DNA of 64,000 bases from an uncultured Erythrobacter sp. (lineage in GTDB: Bacteria; Pseudomonadota; Alphaproteobacteria; Sphingomonadales; Sphingomonadaceae). A program made the position numbers and the translations under genes. The first letter of the stretch is position 1. Every line of letters starts with the position of its first letter. The notes beneath the pieces were generated by a model. That model did no database searches, was not told the origin of the DNA, and saw only the letters and a program-made list of their open reading frames with translations. Positions 51,293 through 61,060 of the stretch are shown one piece after another. The stretch covers positions 186,001 through 250,000 of the forward strand of contig CANMOQ010000002.1 in assembly GCA_947499505.1 (NCBI GenBank), in the 5' to 3' direction.

Positions 51293-52666
51293 TTAAAAGT
51301 CGATCTGAGCGCGAACGCCGAAGGAATCGACCCCGTAAGACGTATCGCCCGTTGCCGTTGGCAGAACCGCATCATTGTACTGCAGGCGGCCATAATTCGC
51401 CAGCAGCATGGTGTAATCGGTTGGCTTCCACACCAGCGACAGGAAGTATCCATCCTGCGTGCCGCCAAAGACACCGCCATCATTCAGATCAAGTCGGTCA
51501 TAGCGGGCGTTAATCTGGAGCGAGCCCATGCCGCCTTCACCAACCGGATTGGCTGGCTTCGTGCGGTCAAACTTGCCGCCTTTATAGCCGCGCGTATCGC
51601 CCGAGGTGAGGAAGTAGCCGACTTCTGCATAGCCGCCGAAGAAGCTGGGATCATCCATGCCAACTGGCATTTCGAGGTTCTGCCAATAGCCCTCTGCTAC
51701 TGCGTGGAAGCGGCCAGAGATAATGGCGCTTTCCAGGCCAAAGCCGGTTTCGCTCTCTGCGCCCAGATTGCCAGTGTTGATGAAGCGTTCGCTGGTAAAG
51801 CCAACGAGTGGACGCTGGCGATAGCGAACCGTGCTGCCATCTTCATAGGAGCGATAGTGCAGCGAGCCGCCAAGGTGCAGCTGAGCGTCGCCGAGCTTTG
51901 GTATATAGATCACGCGGCCATCGGCGCTCCAGTTTTGGTTGGAGAGGCGGTCCATATTGTCGGTGAACACGCCGCCTTGAACCAGAACATCGCCCGCGCC
52001 GTAGGTGACGCCAACGCCGACCCGGCGGATGAAGTTGAACGCATCGGTAAAGGCTGCACGCTCAATGAAAGAGGTGTGCAGGCTGCTGGTCAGCTCTTCC
52101 AGGCCTTGGAAATTGTTGAACTGGCCGACCTGAATATCAACGTCACCAGCTTCGTAAGAGATGATCGCGTCCGTGACAGCAAGGTCGCTGTTGGCGACAT
52201 CGACTTCAAACTTATAGCCAAATCCGCCCGGCATATCGCCAGAAATGCCGAGGCGCGCGCGGCGCACATCATTGCCAAAGCCTTCTTCTGCTCCGGTGGA
52301 GTTCGGCGCGTTGATGAACCCCGCATCATATTGCAGGCGTCCGCGAGGCTTGAAGCTCCAGCCGCCATCTGCCTCAACTTGAGGCGTGCCTTTAAACTCG
52401 ATGCTGGCGCTGTCTTGCTCTTTCTGGGTCTCTTGGACCGCAGCAATTGCTGTGCCGGCAGAAACTGCCTCGGCTTTCGCTGCGACGGCCTCGGCCTCGA
52501 CATCTTCCAGCTCGCCTTCAAGCTGATCAATGCGAGCGGCCATTGCTGCCATCTGCTCGCGCATTTGCGCCATTTCTTCGCGTAAATCGCCGCTGTCTTG
52601 AGCGCTGGCGGGGGCGGAGACCGCCATAGCGCCAGCCAGTGCAATAAGTGAAACGTTACGTGTCAT
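51293..52666 (-). CDS. OprP/OprO-type phosphate-selective porin
   Basis: A 457-residue outer-membrane porin. Signal peptide to about residue 22 (ASA cleavage region), a coiled-coil N-terminal stretch (LREEMAQMREQMAAMAARIDQLEGELEDVEAEAVAAK, about 27-72), then a 16-strand-type barrel with alternating aromatic residues ending ...VDSFGVRAQIDF, a terminal Phe. The porin O/P family channels anions such as phosphate and polyphosphate across the outer membrane. Its own four-repeat Pho box lies just upstream, and pstS follows downstream. Confidence 0.88.
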   Translation of the reverse strand: MTRNVSLIALAGAMAVSAPASAQDSGDLREEMAQMREQMAAMAARIDQLEGELEDVEAEAVAAKAEAVSAGTAIAAVQETQKEQDSASIEFKGTPQVEADGGWSFKPRGRLQYDAGFINAPNSTGAEEGFGNDVRRARLGISGDMPGGFGYKFEVDVANSDLAVTDAIISYEAGDVDIQVGQFNNFQGLEELTSSLHTSFIERAAFTDAFNFIRRVGVGVTYGAGDVLVQGGVFTDNMDRLSNQNWSADGRVIYIPKLGDAQLHLGGSLHYRSYEDGSTVRYRQRPLVGFTSERFINTGNLGAESETGFGLESAIISGRFHAVAEGYWQNLEMPVGMDDPSFFGGYAEVGYFLTSGDTRGYKGGKFDRTKPANPVGEGGMGSLQINARYDRLDLNDGGVFGGTQDGYFLSLVWKPTDYTMLLANYGRLQYNDAVLPTATGDTSYGVDSFGVRAQIDF

Positions 52667-52687
52667 CGGATTCCCTAACCTTTACAG

Positions 52688-52731
52688 ATTCGAGACGAAT
52701 CTATGACCAGTATGCGACGGATTAGTGACAA
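52688..52731 (-). promoter_or_regulatory. Four-unit Pho box upstream of the porin
   Basis: On the minus strand the 11-base units TTGTCACTAAT, CCGTCGCATAC, TGGTCATAGAT and TCGTCTCGAAT run in tandem (52731 to 52688), each with GTC at positions 3-5. Four units mean two adjacent PhoB dimers. The nearest unit is 22 bases from the porin ATG, so the promoter must be within or just ahead of it. Confidence 0.8.
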
Positions 52732-52927
52732 TCGCCGCGGTAACTTTTCAACAGGGCGAATGATGCAGGATAGCCGCACGGCTGACCGGCGCCAAGGGCC
52801 CCGCGCCGCCTGAGCGCAGGTCTGCTAAACCAATACTTGCGAATACTCGTGAGCGCGCAAAAGCGTCGGATTTTCTTACAAGGCTTTAACCTGCTCTAAG
52901 GGGTTTTACCGTAGTTAACATCTCGTG

Positions 52928-54667
52928 ATGCGGGTCGATATTAACGATTTTTTCCTGGTGCTGATTTTCGCACTGGCCGCCGCGCTGGGCATATCACCTG
53001 CCGCAGCGGCAGAAACGCGCGCGCCCTGCATCGTTTCCGGTGTGTTGGTCGATGCGTCGGGCGAAACTCCAAAAGTTAACGCAGCAGCGCACATTGAGCA
53101 GAACTGGAATTGCAAACCCTTAACCAATGAGCCCGCTGGCGGCGATTGGACTTTGCGGTTCAATGTAGCGGAGGGAGAAAAAGCTCCGCAAGTGCTCTAC
53201 ACCCGTCTGGGCCATTTCGATCAGCTCGATCTGGCGGTGCAAGACGCCAATGGCCGCTGGACCTATGAGACCAAAACGATGGCCGACATGGAAAGCGCCA
53301 TCGGCTCTCCTCACATCTACACCGACCTGCCCAGCAGCGCCGCGCCGCCGCGCCGAGTGCTCGCAGCCTTCACCGGCAATGGTCACGGCCCAACGCTGAC
53401 CCGGGCCGAGCTGCTCGACGAAGCGCCGGGCCTTAGCGAGAGCGACGTTGCGGCCCTTCTCGCATTGGCCGCCTTGATCGGCGTACTGCTGATCCCAATC
53501 GCGCTCGACGGGGCGTTTTTGCTCGTTCTGCGGCAGTCTTTCCTCGCCTGGCACATTGCCCTTTCGGTGGTGTTCGCGGTGATGATCGCGACGCGGGCCA
53601 ATCTGTTTGGCCTGCTAATGCCGATGAGCGCCGAAGTTTTGCGCGTCAGCCTGATCATGAGTATGGGCCTGGGCGTGGCGGTCGCGCTGATGTTCACCCG
53701 CAGCTTTATCGAGCCGGGCAAGATCTCGGCCAAGCTCTATCGCATCATTCCCTATGCTGCGATTTGGACCGTCGCGGTCAGCATCATCCATGCCGCATCC
53801 TTCGATGTGCTTCGCCCTCTCGGAGGAAACTTCCATTCTTTCAGCATGGCTGTGCCGATCATCGTGCTGGTCATGGCCTTGGTCGATGCCTGGCGCCGCG
53901 GCAGCCGTTCGGTAAAGTTCCAGCTGTTTGGTTGGGCGCCGATGTTCTTGGCGACCTTCATCCAGATCGTGACCCACGTCTTTCCGCTCGGCGTGCAGCA
54001 AGATGCATTGCCGATTTTCTACATTGGCATTCTGTCAGAGGGCATCGGCACGGCGCTGGGTGTGGCCGACCGCTTCCTGCAAATCCGCCGCGAGCGCGAC
54101 CGGGCACTGCGCGATGCGCAAGAGCTCACACATTTGTCAGAGCATGACCCGCTCACCGGCCTGCTCAATCGTAGGGCGGTGGAATCGCGCTTTGATGATC
54201 TGCGCGAGCAGGGTTTTGACACGTTCGCTTTGCTTGATCTCGACCGTTTCAAACAGGTCAACGACAAATATGGTCACCAGATCGGCGATGCCGCTTTGAT
54301 TGCTTGTGCGGATGCTATTCGCGGCGGCGAAAACCGCGATTCCATCGCAGTGCGCCTGGGCGGCGAGGAATTTGTGATCCTGCTGCGCGGCAAAAACACG
54401 CGCCAGCGCGCCGAGGCTTTCCGCGAAGCAGTGCCAGTGCGCATCATGCACGAGGTCGAGGGGCTAGATATGCCGGTCACCGCCAGCATGGGCCTGATCG
54501 AACTGCCGCGCCATGACACGACCATGATGACATTCCACGACATGTATGCCCGCGCCGACATGCTGCTGTATGAAGCGAAGGCCGCTGGCCGCAACCGCAT
54601 GAATTATGAGCGTCTGACCCTGTTTGCAGGCTCGCCCAACAGGCGCACTCGAAAAAGCGCGGCCTAG
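52928..54667 (+). CDS. 7TM diguanylate cyclase
   Basis: A membrane GGDEF protein of 579 residues. Signal peptide or first helix (about 10-30), an extracytoplasmic 7TMR-DISMED2-like domain (about 30-170), seven helices (about 175-375), and a GGDEF domain (about 410-560) with FALLDLDRFKQVNDKYGHQIGDAAL and an active site RLGGEEF. The inhibitory RxxD site is replaced by NRDS, so product feedback is probably lost. The ATG at 52928 is preferred to the GTG three bases earlier. It overlaps the convergent oxidoreductase gene by four bases. Confidence 0.88.
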   Translation: MRVDINDFFLVLIFALAAALGISPAAAAETRAPCIVSGVLVDASGETPKVNAAAHIEQNWNCKPLTNEPAGGDWTLRFNVAEGEKAPQVLYTRLGHFDQLDLAVQDANGRWTYETKTMADMESAIGSPHIYTDLPSSAAPPRRVLAAFTGNGHGPTLTRAELLDEAPGLSESDVAALLALAALIGVLLIPIALDGAFLLVLRQSFLAWHIALSVVFAVMIATRANLFGLLMPMSAEVLRVSLIMSMGLGVAVALMFTRSFIEPGKISAKLYRIIPYAAIWTVAVSIIHAASFDVLRPLGGNFHSFSMAVPIIVLVMALVDAWRRGSRSVKFQLFGWAPMFLATFIQIVTHVFPLGVQQDALPIFYIGILSEGIGTALGVADRFLQIRRERDRALRDAQELTHLSEHDPLTGLLNRRAVESRFDDLREQGFDTFALLDLDRFKQVNDKYGHQIGDAALIACADAIRGGENRDSIAVRLGGEEFVILLRGKNTRQRAEAFREAVPVRIMHEVEGLDMPVTASMGLIELPRHDTTMMTFHDMYARADMLLYEAKAAGRNRMNYERLTLFAGSPNRRTRKSAA

Positions 54668-55926
54668 CTCGCAGCTCGCCAGGCGCGGTATCGCTTGGCC
54701 CGCCGCGCCGCGCGCCATTGGTCGGCGAGCAAGGCCTTAACTGGCCAGCCGCCATCCCCCGGCGGCTTTCCTTTCGCCATGTTCTCCAATTGCGCCTTGG
54801 TCAGCGCCATTGTCGCGAGAGCTTTCAGCGAATCGTTTGACCAATTCGCCTCTGGCAATTTCACATCAGCGTTCTGTTTGCTTTCCCAGTGGCTAGGCAG
54901 TGCGGGATCGGCAGCCAGAGCCCGCGCAATGCCAAGCAGCTCAACACCAAAACCATTCTCGTCAAGCGCCAGCGCCGCCTCCGCCACTCCCAGCTGTGTG
55001 ATCCCGCCCGTCACCATGATCGGCATGTCGGCGACCTTGGCAATATCGCGGGCGAAGTCGACGAAATAGGCCTCGCGTTTTTCACTTGAACTGCTGGGCG
55101 CTTCCTCTTGCGGATTGCCCTGCATCGCTGGGCTTTCATAAGAGCCGCCGGACAGTTCAACAAAATCGATGCCTCGCCCTTTCAGCCATTGGACAACCTG
55201 CCGCGCGTCTTCGAATTCAAATCCGCCGCGCTGAAAATCTGCGGAATTGAGTTTAATCCCGACGCCAAAGCCTTTGCTGACACGCGCGCGCACCGCATCC
55301 ACGATTGCGAGCAGGAAACGCGCGCGGTTTTCCAGACTGCCGCCCCACTCATCGCTGCGCTGATTGGTCAGCGGCGAGAGAAACTGGCTGACCAAATAGC
55401 CGTGCGCGCCGTGAATCTGAACGCCGTCAATGCCCGCCGCCTCGGCCAGCTCTGCGGTGTCGGCAAAGCGGGTGATGATCGCCGTTATCTCATCCGCCTC
55501 GAGCGCGCGAACCGGCGCAAACAGCGACGAGAATTTACCCAGGTTCAGCTCCACGCCTGAGGGCGAGACAGCGGTTTCGCCGAGGCTTTTATACAGCTGG
55601 CGGCCCGGATGGCTGATCTGAAGCCAGAATTGACCGCCGCCTGATTTCGCCAGCTTTGCCCACTGCTTGAACGGGGCAAGATCGGTGCCCTTTTGCAGGA
55701 CAACGCCGCCCGGCCCGGTCAGCGCAGATGGGTCGACCATGACATTGCCCGACAGGATCAGGCCCGCGCCGCCATCGGCCCATTGCTGGTACAGGCTGAA
55801 CAGCTTCTCACCCGGCAATTGGCCGGGTTGGACAGCGAGGTTTTCCTCCATCGCCGCCTTGCAAATGCGATTGGGCAAGACCGTGCCATTGGGCAAGGTC
55901 AAAGGTTCAAAAAGCAGGTGGGTCAT
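54664..55926 (-). CDS. Old yellow enzyme-type NADH:flavin oxidoreductase
   Basis: A 420-residue FMN TIM-barrel oxidoreductase: LFEPLTLPNGTVLPNRICKAAMEENLA, LQISHPGRQ, GVQIHGAHGYLVSQFLSPLTNQRSDEWGGSLENRARFLLAIVDAVRARV and FVELSGGSYESP, the family's conserved flavin and substrate segments. It reduces activated double bonds; the substrate is unknown. It starts at 55926, overlapping the thioesterase stop as ATGA, and is the last gene of a three-gene operon. Confidence 0.9.
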   Translation of the reverse strand: MTHLLFEPLTLPNGTVLPNRICKAAMEENLAVQPGQLPGEKLFSLYQQWADGGAGLILSGNVMVDPSALTGPGGVVLQKGTDLAPFKQWAKLAKSGGGQFWLQISHPGRQLYKSLGETAVSPSGVELNLGKFSSLFAPVRALEADEITAIITRFADTAELAEAAGIDGVQIHGAHGYLVSQFLSPLTNQRSDEWGGSLENRARFLLAIVDAVRARVSKGFGVGIKLNSADFQRGGFEFEDARQVVQWLKGRGIDFVELSGGSYESPAMQGNPQEEAPSSSSEKREAYFVDFARDIAKVADMPIMVTGGITQLGVAEAALALDENGFGVELLGIARALAADPALPSHWESKQNADVKLPEANWSNDSLKALATMALTKAQLENMAKGKPPGDGGWPVKALLADQWRAARRAKRYRAWRAAS

Positions 55927-56342
55927 GAATTCTCACTGATTTGAAAAGGTGCGATCACTTCGGGGCGCACGCGGGCTAGGCGCTGGTTCGCGCGCTCCAG
56001 CATGGCCCATGTGGTGCGGGCCGCGACGATCACTTTGCCGCTGGCATCGCGAAACTCGACAAGGCGGTCAGACTTCGCGCCCTTGGGTGGATCGGGGATC
56101 CAAGTGGTGCCCTCGCACGCCTCGCCGCTGGCAATATTGCCGCGGTAATCGATCTCGTGCCTGATCACGACCCAGAAGAACGCCTCGACATGCGCAGGGT
56201 CAGCCGCGGCCTCCCAATGGGCGGTCGCAAGTTCCTGAATCCATTGGACCCAGACCGAATTGTTCACATGGCCGAGCTCGTCAATATGCTGCGGCTCAGC
56301 GGTAAAGGTGCGGGCAAACTTTCCGCGCGTCTGCTCGCTCAA
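55923..56342 (-). CDS. 4-hydroxybenzoyl-CoA-type (hotdog) acyl-CoA thioesterase
   Basis: A 139-residue hotdog-fold thioesterase. The helix segment DELGHVNNSVWVQWIQELATAHW has the conserved Asp/Asn residues of the YbgC/4-HBT class, and the strand IDYRGNIASGEACEGTTWI follows. It starts with TTG at 56342, overlapping the stop of the oligopeptidase gene (TTGA), with a good AAGGCGGG ahead. Hydrolyses an acyl-CoA; substrate unknown. Confidence 0.88.
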   Translation of the reverse strand: MSEQTRGKFARTFTAEPQHIDELGHVNNSVWVQWIQELATAHWEAAADPAHVEAFFWVVIRHEIDYRGNIASGEACEGTTWIPDPPKGAKSDRLVEFRDASGKVIVAARTTWAMLERANQRLARVRPEVIAPFQISENS

Positions 56343-58597
56343 TTGCCCGCCTTTTCCGTTGCCTCATCCGTCATCCCCATCTGCCACAGGATGAAGGCAA
56401 ACTCCTCCGCCGTCTCGCGCAGGGAATTCCACCGGCCCGATTGGCCGCCATGCCCCGCGCCCATATTGGTCTTCATCAGCAGGATGTTGTCATCGGTCTT
56501 CGTGTCGCGCAGCTTGGCGACCCATTTGGCTGGCTCCCAATAGGTGACGCGCGGATCGTTAAGGCCCGCTGTGACCAGCATTGGCGGGTAATCCTGAGCC
56601 GTCACCTGATCATAGGGGGAGTAGCTGAGGATATAGGCAAACGCCTGCTTGCTCTCGATCGGATTGCCCCATTCCTGCCATTCGCCCGGCGTCAGAGGCA
56701 GGCTCTCATCCAGCATCGTGTTCAGCACATCGACGAACGGCACGTGGGCGACAATGGCGCCATATTGCGCCGGGTCCTGATTGATGATCGCGCCCATCAA
56801 CTCGCCGCCTGCGGACCCGCCGCTAGCGGTCACTTTGCCCTCTGCGGTGTAGCCCTGAGCGATCAGCCCGCGGCCGACATCGACAAAATCGTTGAAGGTG
56901 TTGGTGCGCTCATTGAGCTTGCCCTGAAGATACCAGCGCCGCCCCAGATCATCGCCGCCTCTGATATGCGCGATGGCATAGGCAAAGCCGCGGTCAACCA
57001 GGCTGAGGCGTGTGGTTGAGAAGCCGGGCGGCACGGCATAGCCATAGGCGCCGTAGGCATAGAGGTGGAGCGGGCCGGGGCCTTCTAAGCCTTGCGCAGA
57101 AAGTAAATCCTTGCGGTCTTTCCGGTAGACGATACTGACCGGCACCATCGTGCCATCGCGGGCCTCAACTTCCAGCCGCTCTGTTGCGTAAAGGCTGGCG
57201 TCATAGCCGCTTGGGATTTCCTGCTGCTTCAGCAGTGTTAGCCCGGCGCTCGCCACGTCATAATCATAGACAGAATCCGGCGTGATCATGCTCTCATATG
57301 ACAGGCGCAGTTTCGACACATCATACTCAGGGTTGTTGGACAGCCCTGCGTTATAGCTCGCCTCGGGAAAGGCGATTGGCTTGACCACCGCCGGCGCGTC
57401 ATATTGCCGCAGCTGGATCTGATCGAGCCCGTTCAAACGCCCCTCGGTCACGAAGAAGTCCTTAAACAGCTCAAAATCAGTGAGGTAAAACTCGTTTGAG
57501 CCCGCGATCACTGTTTCCCAATCGCCCGGCGCATCAATGCTCGCCTTGGCCAGACGGAAATTGATGTGCTCATCATTGGTCCAAATGAACAGCTCGCCAT
57601 CGCGCACATCGACCGAATATTCGACGCCCTTTGTGCGCGCCTTCACGAGGATCTGCTCGCCGGTCGGATTGTCCGCGCGCACCAGCCGCACTTCGCTGGT
57701 CTCATTGTCGCCGCTGGCAATCACCAGCCAATCTTCTTGCGCGGTCAGACCGGTGCCGACAGAGAAGCTCTCATCGGGTTCCTTGTAGAGCACAACGTCC
57801 TCTTCCGATGGCGTGCCGATGACGTGCAATTTTGTCTCAAGCGTACGCCAATTCTCGCTCGATGGGCCGTAGACCAGTGCGCTGTCATTCGCGACCCAGG
57901 TCAGGCCGCTGCGCAGGTTGGGGATTTCATCGGCCAGTAGCTCGCCGGTCTGCAAATCCTTGATCCGCGCGGTGTAGCGTTCTGCCCCGCTGGTATCAGT
58001 GGAATAGGCAAGGAAGCGGCCATTCTGGCTGATCGAGGCGGCACCAAGGCGGAAATATTCCAGCCCCTCGGCCAGCACGTTTTCGTCCAGAATAAGCTGC
58101 GCTTCAGCCGCTTCCCCATCAGCCACCGTTTTGCGGTAATGCTTGCGGTACTGCGCGCCTTCTTCAAACTCTGACCAATAAAGGTAGTCGCCATCCTTTT
58201 GCGGAACCGTGCTGTCGTCTTCCTTGATGCGCGCACGCATCTCGGTGAAGAGCGCCTCGATCAGGCCCGCCTGCGAGCCCATATTTGCCTCAAACCAGGC
58301 GTTTTCCGCCTTCACATGATCCAGCACATCCTCATCATCGATCACCGGATAGGATTGGTCTTTGAGCCAGTGATAGGGATCAGAAACCGTAATCCCGTGA
58401 TGGGTGAATGTATGTTCGCGCTTTTCCGCAATCGGCGGAGAGGTGGGGGCCGCCTGGCCCGTTTCACTGGTCACGTTGGATTGGTCCTCTTGGGTCATTG
58501 CCTGGACGGGTTGGATGGGCAGGACGGCCAGCGCGGTGGCTAGCGCAAGCCCGCAGGCTGAAACGCTCAAAAGCGAGGGCATACGCATTCTTGCCAT
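56339..58597 (-). CDS. S9 family oligopeptidase (protease II-like), secreted
   Basis: A 752-residue prolyl oligopeptidase-family serine protease. Signal peptide about 33 residues (VSACGLALATALAVLPIQPVQA), N-terminal beta-propeller (about 75-450), then the hydrolase domain with ASGGSAGGELMGAI (nucleophilic Ser), VTAGLNDPRVTYWEP (Asp) and MGAGHGGQSGRW (His). The EWGNP and LMGAII segments match oligopeptidase B, which cuts short peptides after basic residues. First gene of the operon with the thioesterase and the flavin enzyme; why these three are together is unclear. Confidence 0.92.
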   Translation of the reverse strand: MARMRMPSLLSVSACGLALATALAVLPIQPVQAMTQEDQSNVTSETGQAAPTSPPIAEKREHTFTHHGITVSDPYHWLKDQSYPVIDDEDVLDHVKAENAWFEANMGSQAGLIEALFTEMRARIKEDDSTVPQKDGDYLYWSEFEEGAQYRKHYRKTVADGEAAEAQLILDENVLAEGLEYFRLGAASISQNGRFLAYSTDTSGAERYTARIKDLQTGELLADEIPNLRSGLTWVANDSALVYGPSSENWRTLETKLHVIGTPSEEDVVLYKEPDESFSVGTGLTAQEDWLVIASGDNETSEVRLVRADNPTGEQILVKARTKGVEYSVDVRDGELFIWTNDEHINFRLAKASIDAPGDWETVIAGSNEFYLTDFELFKDFFVTEGRLNGLDQIQLRQYDAPAVVKPIAFPEASYNAGLSNNPEYDVSKLRLSYESMITPDSVYDYDVASAGLTLLKQQEIPSGYDASLYATERLEVEARDGTMVPVSIVYRKDRKDLLSAQGLEGPGPLHLYAYGAYGYAVPPGFSTTRLSLVDRGFAYAIAHIRGGDDLGRRWYLQGKLNERTNTFNDFVDVGRGLIAQGYTAEGKVTASGGSAGGELMGAIINQDPAQYGAIVAHVPFVDVLNTMLDESLPLTPGEWQEWGNPIESKQAFAYILSYSPYDQVTAQDYPPMLVTAGLNDPRVTYWEPAKWVAKLRDTKTDDNILLMKTNMGAGHGGQSGRWNSLRETAEEFAFILWQMGMTDEATEKAGN

Positions 58598-58720
58598 GGG
58601 TTGAGCCGATCCTTTGCCAAATTATCGCAGCGCTTTAAACACCGCGCGCTGCAAACTATGTTATTGTCATAGCCGATCGATTGCGCGTCGCAAGCGCATG
58701 CCCTGTTAGGAAACGACCAA

Positions 58721-60538
58721 ATGCTGATGCAAACCCACGAAGCCCGCCTGTCTGCCCTGCGCGAGGAATTGAAGCGCCGCGATCTCGCTGGCTTTGTCGT
58801 GCCCATTTCCGATGAGCATATGAGCGAATATGTCGGCGACTATGCTCAGCGGCTAGCCTGGCTTACCGGGTTCGGCGGATCGGCCGGTTTTGCCGTCGTC
58901 ACTCTGGATCATGCCGCGATGTTTGTGGATGGCCGCTATACGGTGCAAGTCCGCGATCAGGTTGACGGCGCGCTCTATGAATATTGCAGCATTCCGGGCG
59001 ATAGCTTCACCGCATGGCTGGCCAAGAACACAGCGCAAGGCGCGAAAATCGGCTATGACGCATGGCTGCATACGGCGGGCTGGGCGAAGCAGACCGGCGC
59101 GCAGCTGAAAGACAGCGGGCTCGAACTTGTCGCAACCAGTGGCAACCCGATTGATGCCGTGTGGCAGGACCAGCCAGAGTCCTCGCTGGCTCCCGCGATT
59201 GTCCATGAGGATGCCCATGCTGGTGCCAGTTCTGCGGAAAAGCGGGCGCAGATCGCCGATTGGCTGAAAGAAAACAGCCATGATGCACTGGTGGTATCCG
59301 CGCTCGATTCCATTGCCTGGCTGCTCAATATTCGCGGCCAGGATGTGACCCATACGCCGGTGGCCTTGTCCTATCTGGTCGCGCATGCGGACGGCCACGC
59401 GGAACTGTTTATTGCGCCTGAAAAGGTCACCCCAGAGCTGACCCAGCATCTGGGCAACGCCGTGACGATCCGCGCGCGCGACGAATTCAGCGCGGCGCTC
59501 AGCGAAATGGGCGGCAAGAACGTGAGCGTGGATCCCAATTTCGGGGTGGCGGCCATTGCCCAGACCCTCACCAAAGCGGGCGCGAAAGTGGCGCTGAAAG
59601 CCGATCCGACGATCCTTGCCAAAGCGATCAAAAACCCGGTCGAACAGCAGGGGCACCGCGACGCTCAGGCGCGCGACGGTGCGGCGGTTGCCCGCTTCCT
59701 GCGGTGGCTGGAGGTGACCGCGCCAAGCGGCGAGGTGGATGAGCTGGGCGCGGCCGCAAAGCTGGAAGAGTTCCGCCGCCAGCATAGCGGTCTGCGTGAT
59801 CTTTCCTTCGACACGATTTCTGCTGCCGCCGGCCATGCCGCTCTGCCGCATTACAAAGTCGATGAGGATAGCAATATCACCATCCCGCCGGGCAGCATTT
59901 ACCTGGTCGATTCCGGCGGGCAATATTCCGACGGCACAACCGATATTACCCGCACGGTGTGGATCGGCACCGTCGATGGCAGCGCTCAGCCAAGCGAGGA
60001 AATGCGCGACCGCAACACGCGCGTTTTGAAAGGGCATATCCAGATCGCACAGGCCGTCTTCCCGCAGGGCACCAGCGGCGGACAATTGGACGTGCTCGCA
60101 CGGCAATATCTGTGGCAGGCGGGAGTCGATTATGCCCACGGCACCGGCCACGGCGTCGGCAGCTTCCTCGCCGTGCATGAGGGGCCTCAGCGCATTGCCA
60201 AACCATTGGGCGGGCAAGCTGGCACCAATCATGAGCTGCACGCCGGAATGTTCCTCTCCAACGAGCCGGGCTATTACAAGCCTGATGCCTTTGGCATTCG
60301 GATTGAGAATCTGGTGCTGGTCGAGGAACGTGCAATTGAGCGCGCAGAGGGCACCTATCTGGGCTTTGAAACGCTCACCTTTGTGCCGCTCGATCGCAAG
60401 CTGATCGACAAGGCGCTGCTGACACAAAGCGAGATCGAATGGGTCGACAGCTATCACGATCAAGTGCGCGCTTTGCTCGGCCCCCAGCTCGATGGCGAAG
60501 ACCTTGCATGGCTGGAACGGGAATGCGCGCCGCTCTAA
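58721..60538 (+). CDS. M24 family Xaa-Pro aminopeptidase
   Basis: A 605-residue three-domain aminopeptidase P that removes an N-terminal residue before proline. Two creatinase-like N-terminal domains (1-160, 170-315), then the pita-bread catalytic domain: YLVDSGGQYSDGTTDITRTVWIG (two Asp ligands), GTGHGVGSFLAVHEGP (His), NEPGYY (Glu) and ENLVLVEE (Glu). All five metal ligands are present. Length fits the eukaryote-like long form common in sphingomonads. It diverges from the oligopeptidase gene with about 120 bases between. Confidence 0.93.
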   Translation: MLMQTHEARLSALREELKRRDLAGFVVPISDEHMSEYVGDYAQRLAWLTGFGGSAGFAVVTLDHAAMFVDGRYTVQVRDQVDGALYEYCSIPGDSFTAWLAKNTAQGAKIGYDAWLHTAGWAKQTGAQLKDSGLELVATSGNPIDAVWQDQPESSLAPAIVHEDAHAGASSAEKRAQIADWLKENSHDALVVSALDSIAWLLNIRGQDVTHTPVALSYLVAHADGHAELFIAPEKVTPELTQHLGNAVTIRARDEFSAALSEMGGKNVSVDPNFGVAAIAQTLTKAGAKVALKADPTILAKAIKNPVEQQGHRDAQARDGAAVARFLRWLEVTAPSGEVDELGAAAKLEEFRRQHSGLRDLSFDTISAAAGHAALPHYKVDEDSNITIPPGSIYLVDSGGQYSDGTTDITRTVWIGTVDGSAQPSEEMRDRNTRVLKGHIQIAQAVFPQGTSGGQLDVLARQYLWQAGVDYAHGTGHGVGSFLAVHEGPQRIAKPLGGQAGTNHELHAGMFLSNEPGYYKPDAFGIRIENLVLVEERAIERAEGTYLGFETLTFVPLDRKLIDKALLTQSEIEWVDSYHDQVRALLGPQLDGEDLAWLERECAPL

Positions 60539-60658
60539 CTGGCGGTATGCAAAGGCGAATTTGGCGCGCTTGCGAGCGGCCTTTTGTTCCTATAATGTTC
60601 CATCCATCGAGTCGCATTGGCATAGAGCCGATGCGCGCACTTTTGAGGAGGAACAATT

Positions 60659-61039
60659 ATGATCGGCTATGTAACCCTGGGCACCAATGATCTGCCGCGC
60701 GCGGCGGAGTTTTATGACGCCATTGCGGAGCAATTTGGCGTTGGCCGGATGATGGAATTTGAGACATTTATCGCCTGGGGTGCGATGGGCGGCGCACCGG
60801 GCGTGGCCGCGACCAAGCCGTTCGACGAGCAAGAAGCCACCCCTGGCAATGGCACAATGGTCGCATTGCAAGTCGACACGCCGGAGAAGGTCCAGGCCGT
60901 TTATGACGTGGCGATGGCGAAGGGCGGCAGCGACGAAGGCGCACCGGGGCCGCGGGGCGATGATGGCTTTTACGCGGGTTATTTCCGCGACCCTGACGGC
61001 AATAAACTCAACGTCTTTTGCATGACCCAAGGCGGCTAA
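60659..61039 (+). CDS. VOC-superfamily (glyoxalase-like) protein
   Basis: A 126-residue vicinal-oxygen-chelate protein: MIGYVTLGTNDLPRAAEFYDAIAEQFGV and GFYAGYFRDPDGNKLNVFC, the beta-alpha-beta3 motif ends. Metal-ligand residues are only partly obvious, so it may be a non-enzymatic member. Strong ribosome-binding site GAGGAGGAA. It is followed 21 bases later by the cupin gene. Confidence 0.85.
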   Translation: MIGYVTLGTNDLPRAAEFYDAIAEQFGVGRMMEFETFIAWGAMGGAPGVAATKPFDEQEATPGNGTMVALQVDTPEKVQAVYDVAMAKGGSDEGAPGPRGDDGFYAGYFRDPDGNKLNVFCMTQGG

Positions 61040-61060
61040 TTCCGACCAGAGGAGCACATC

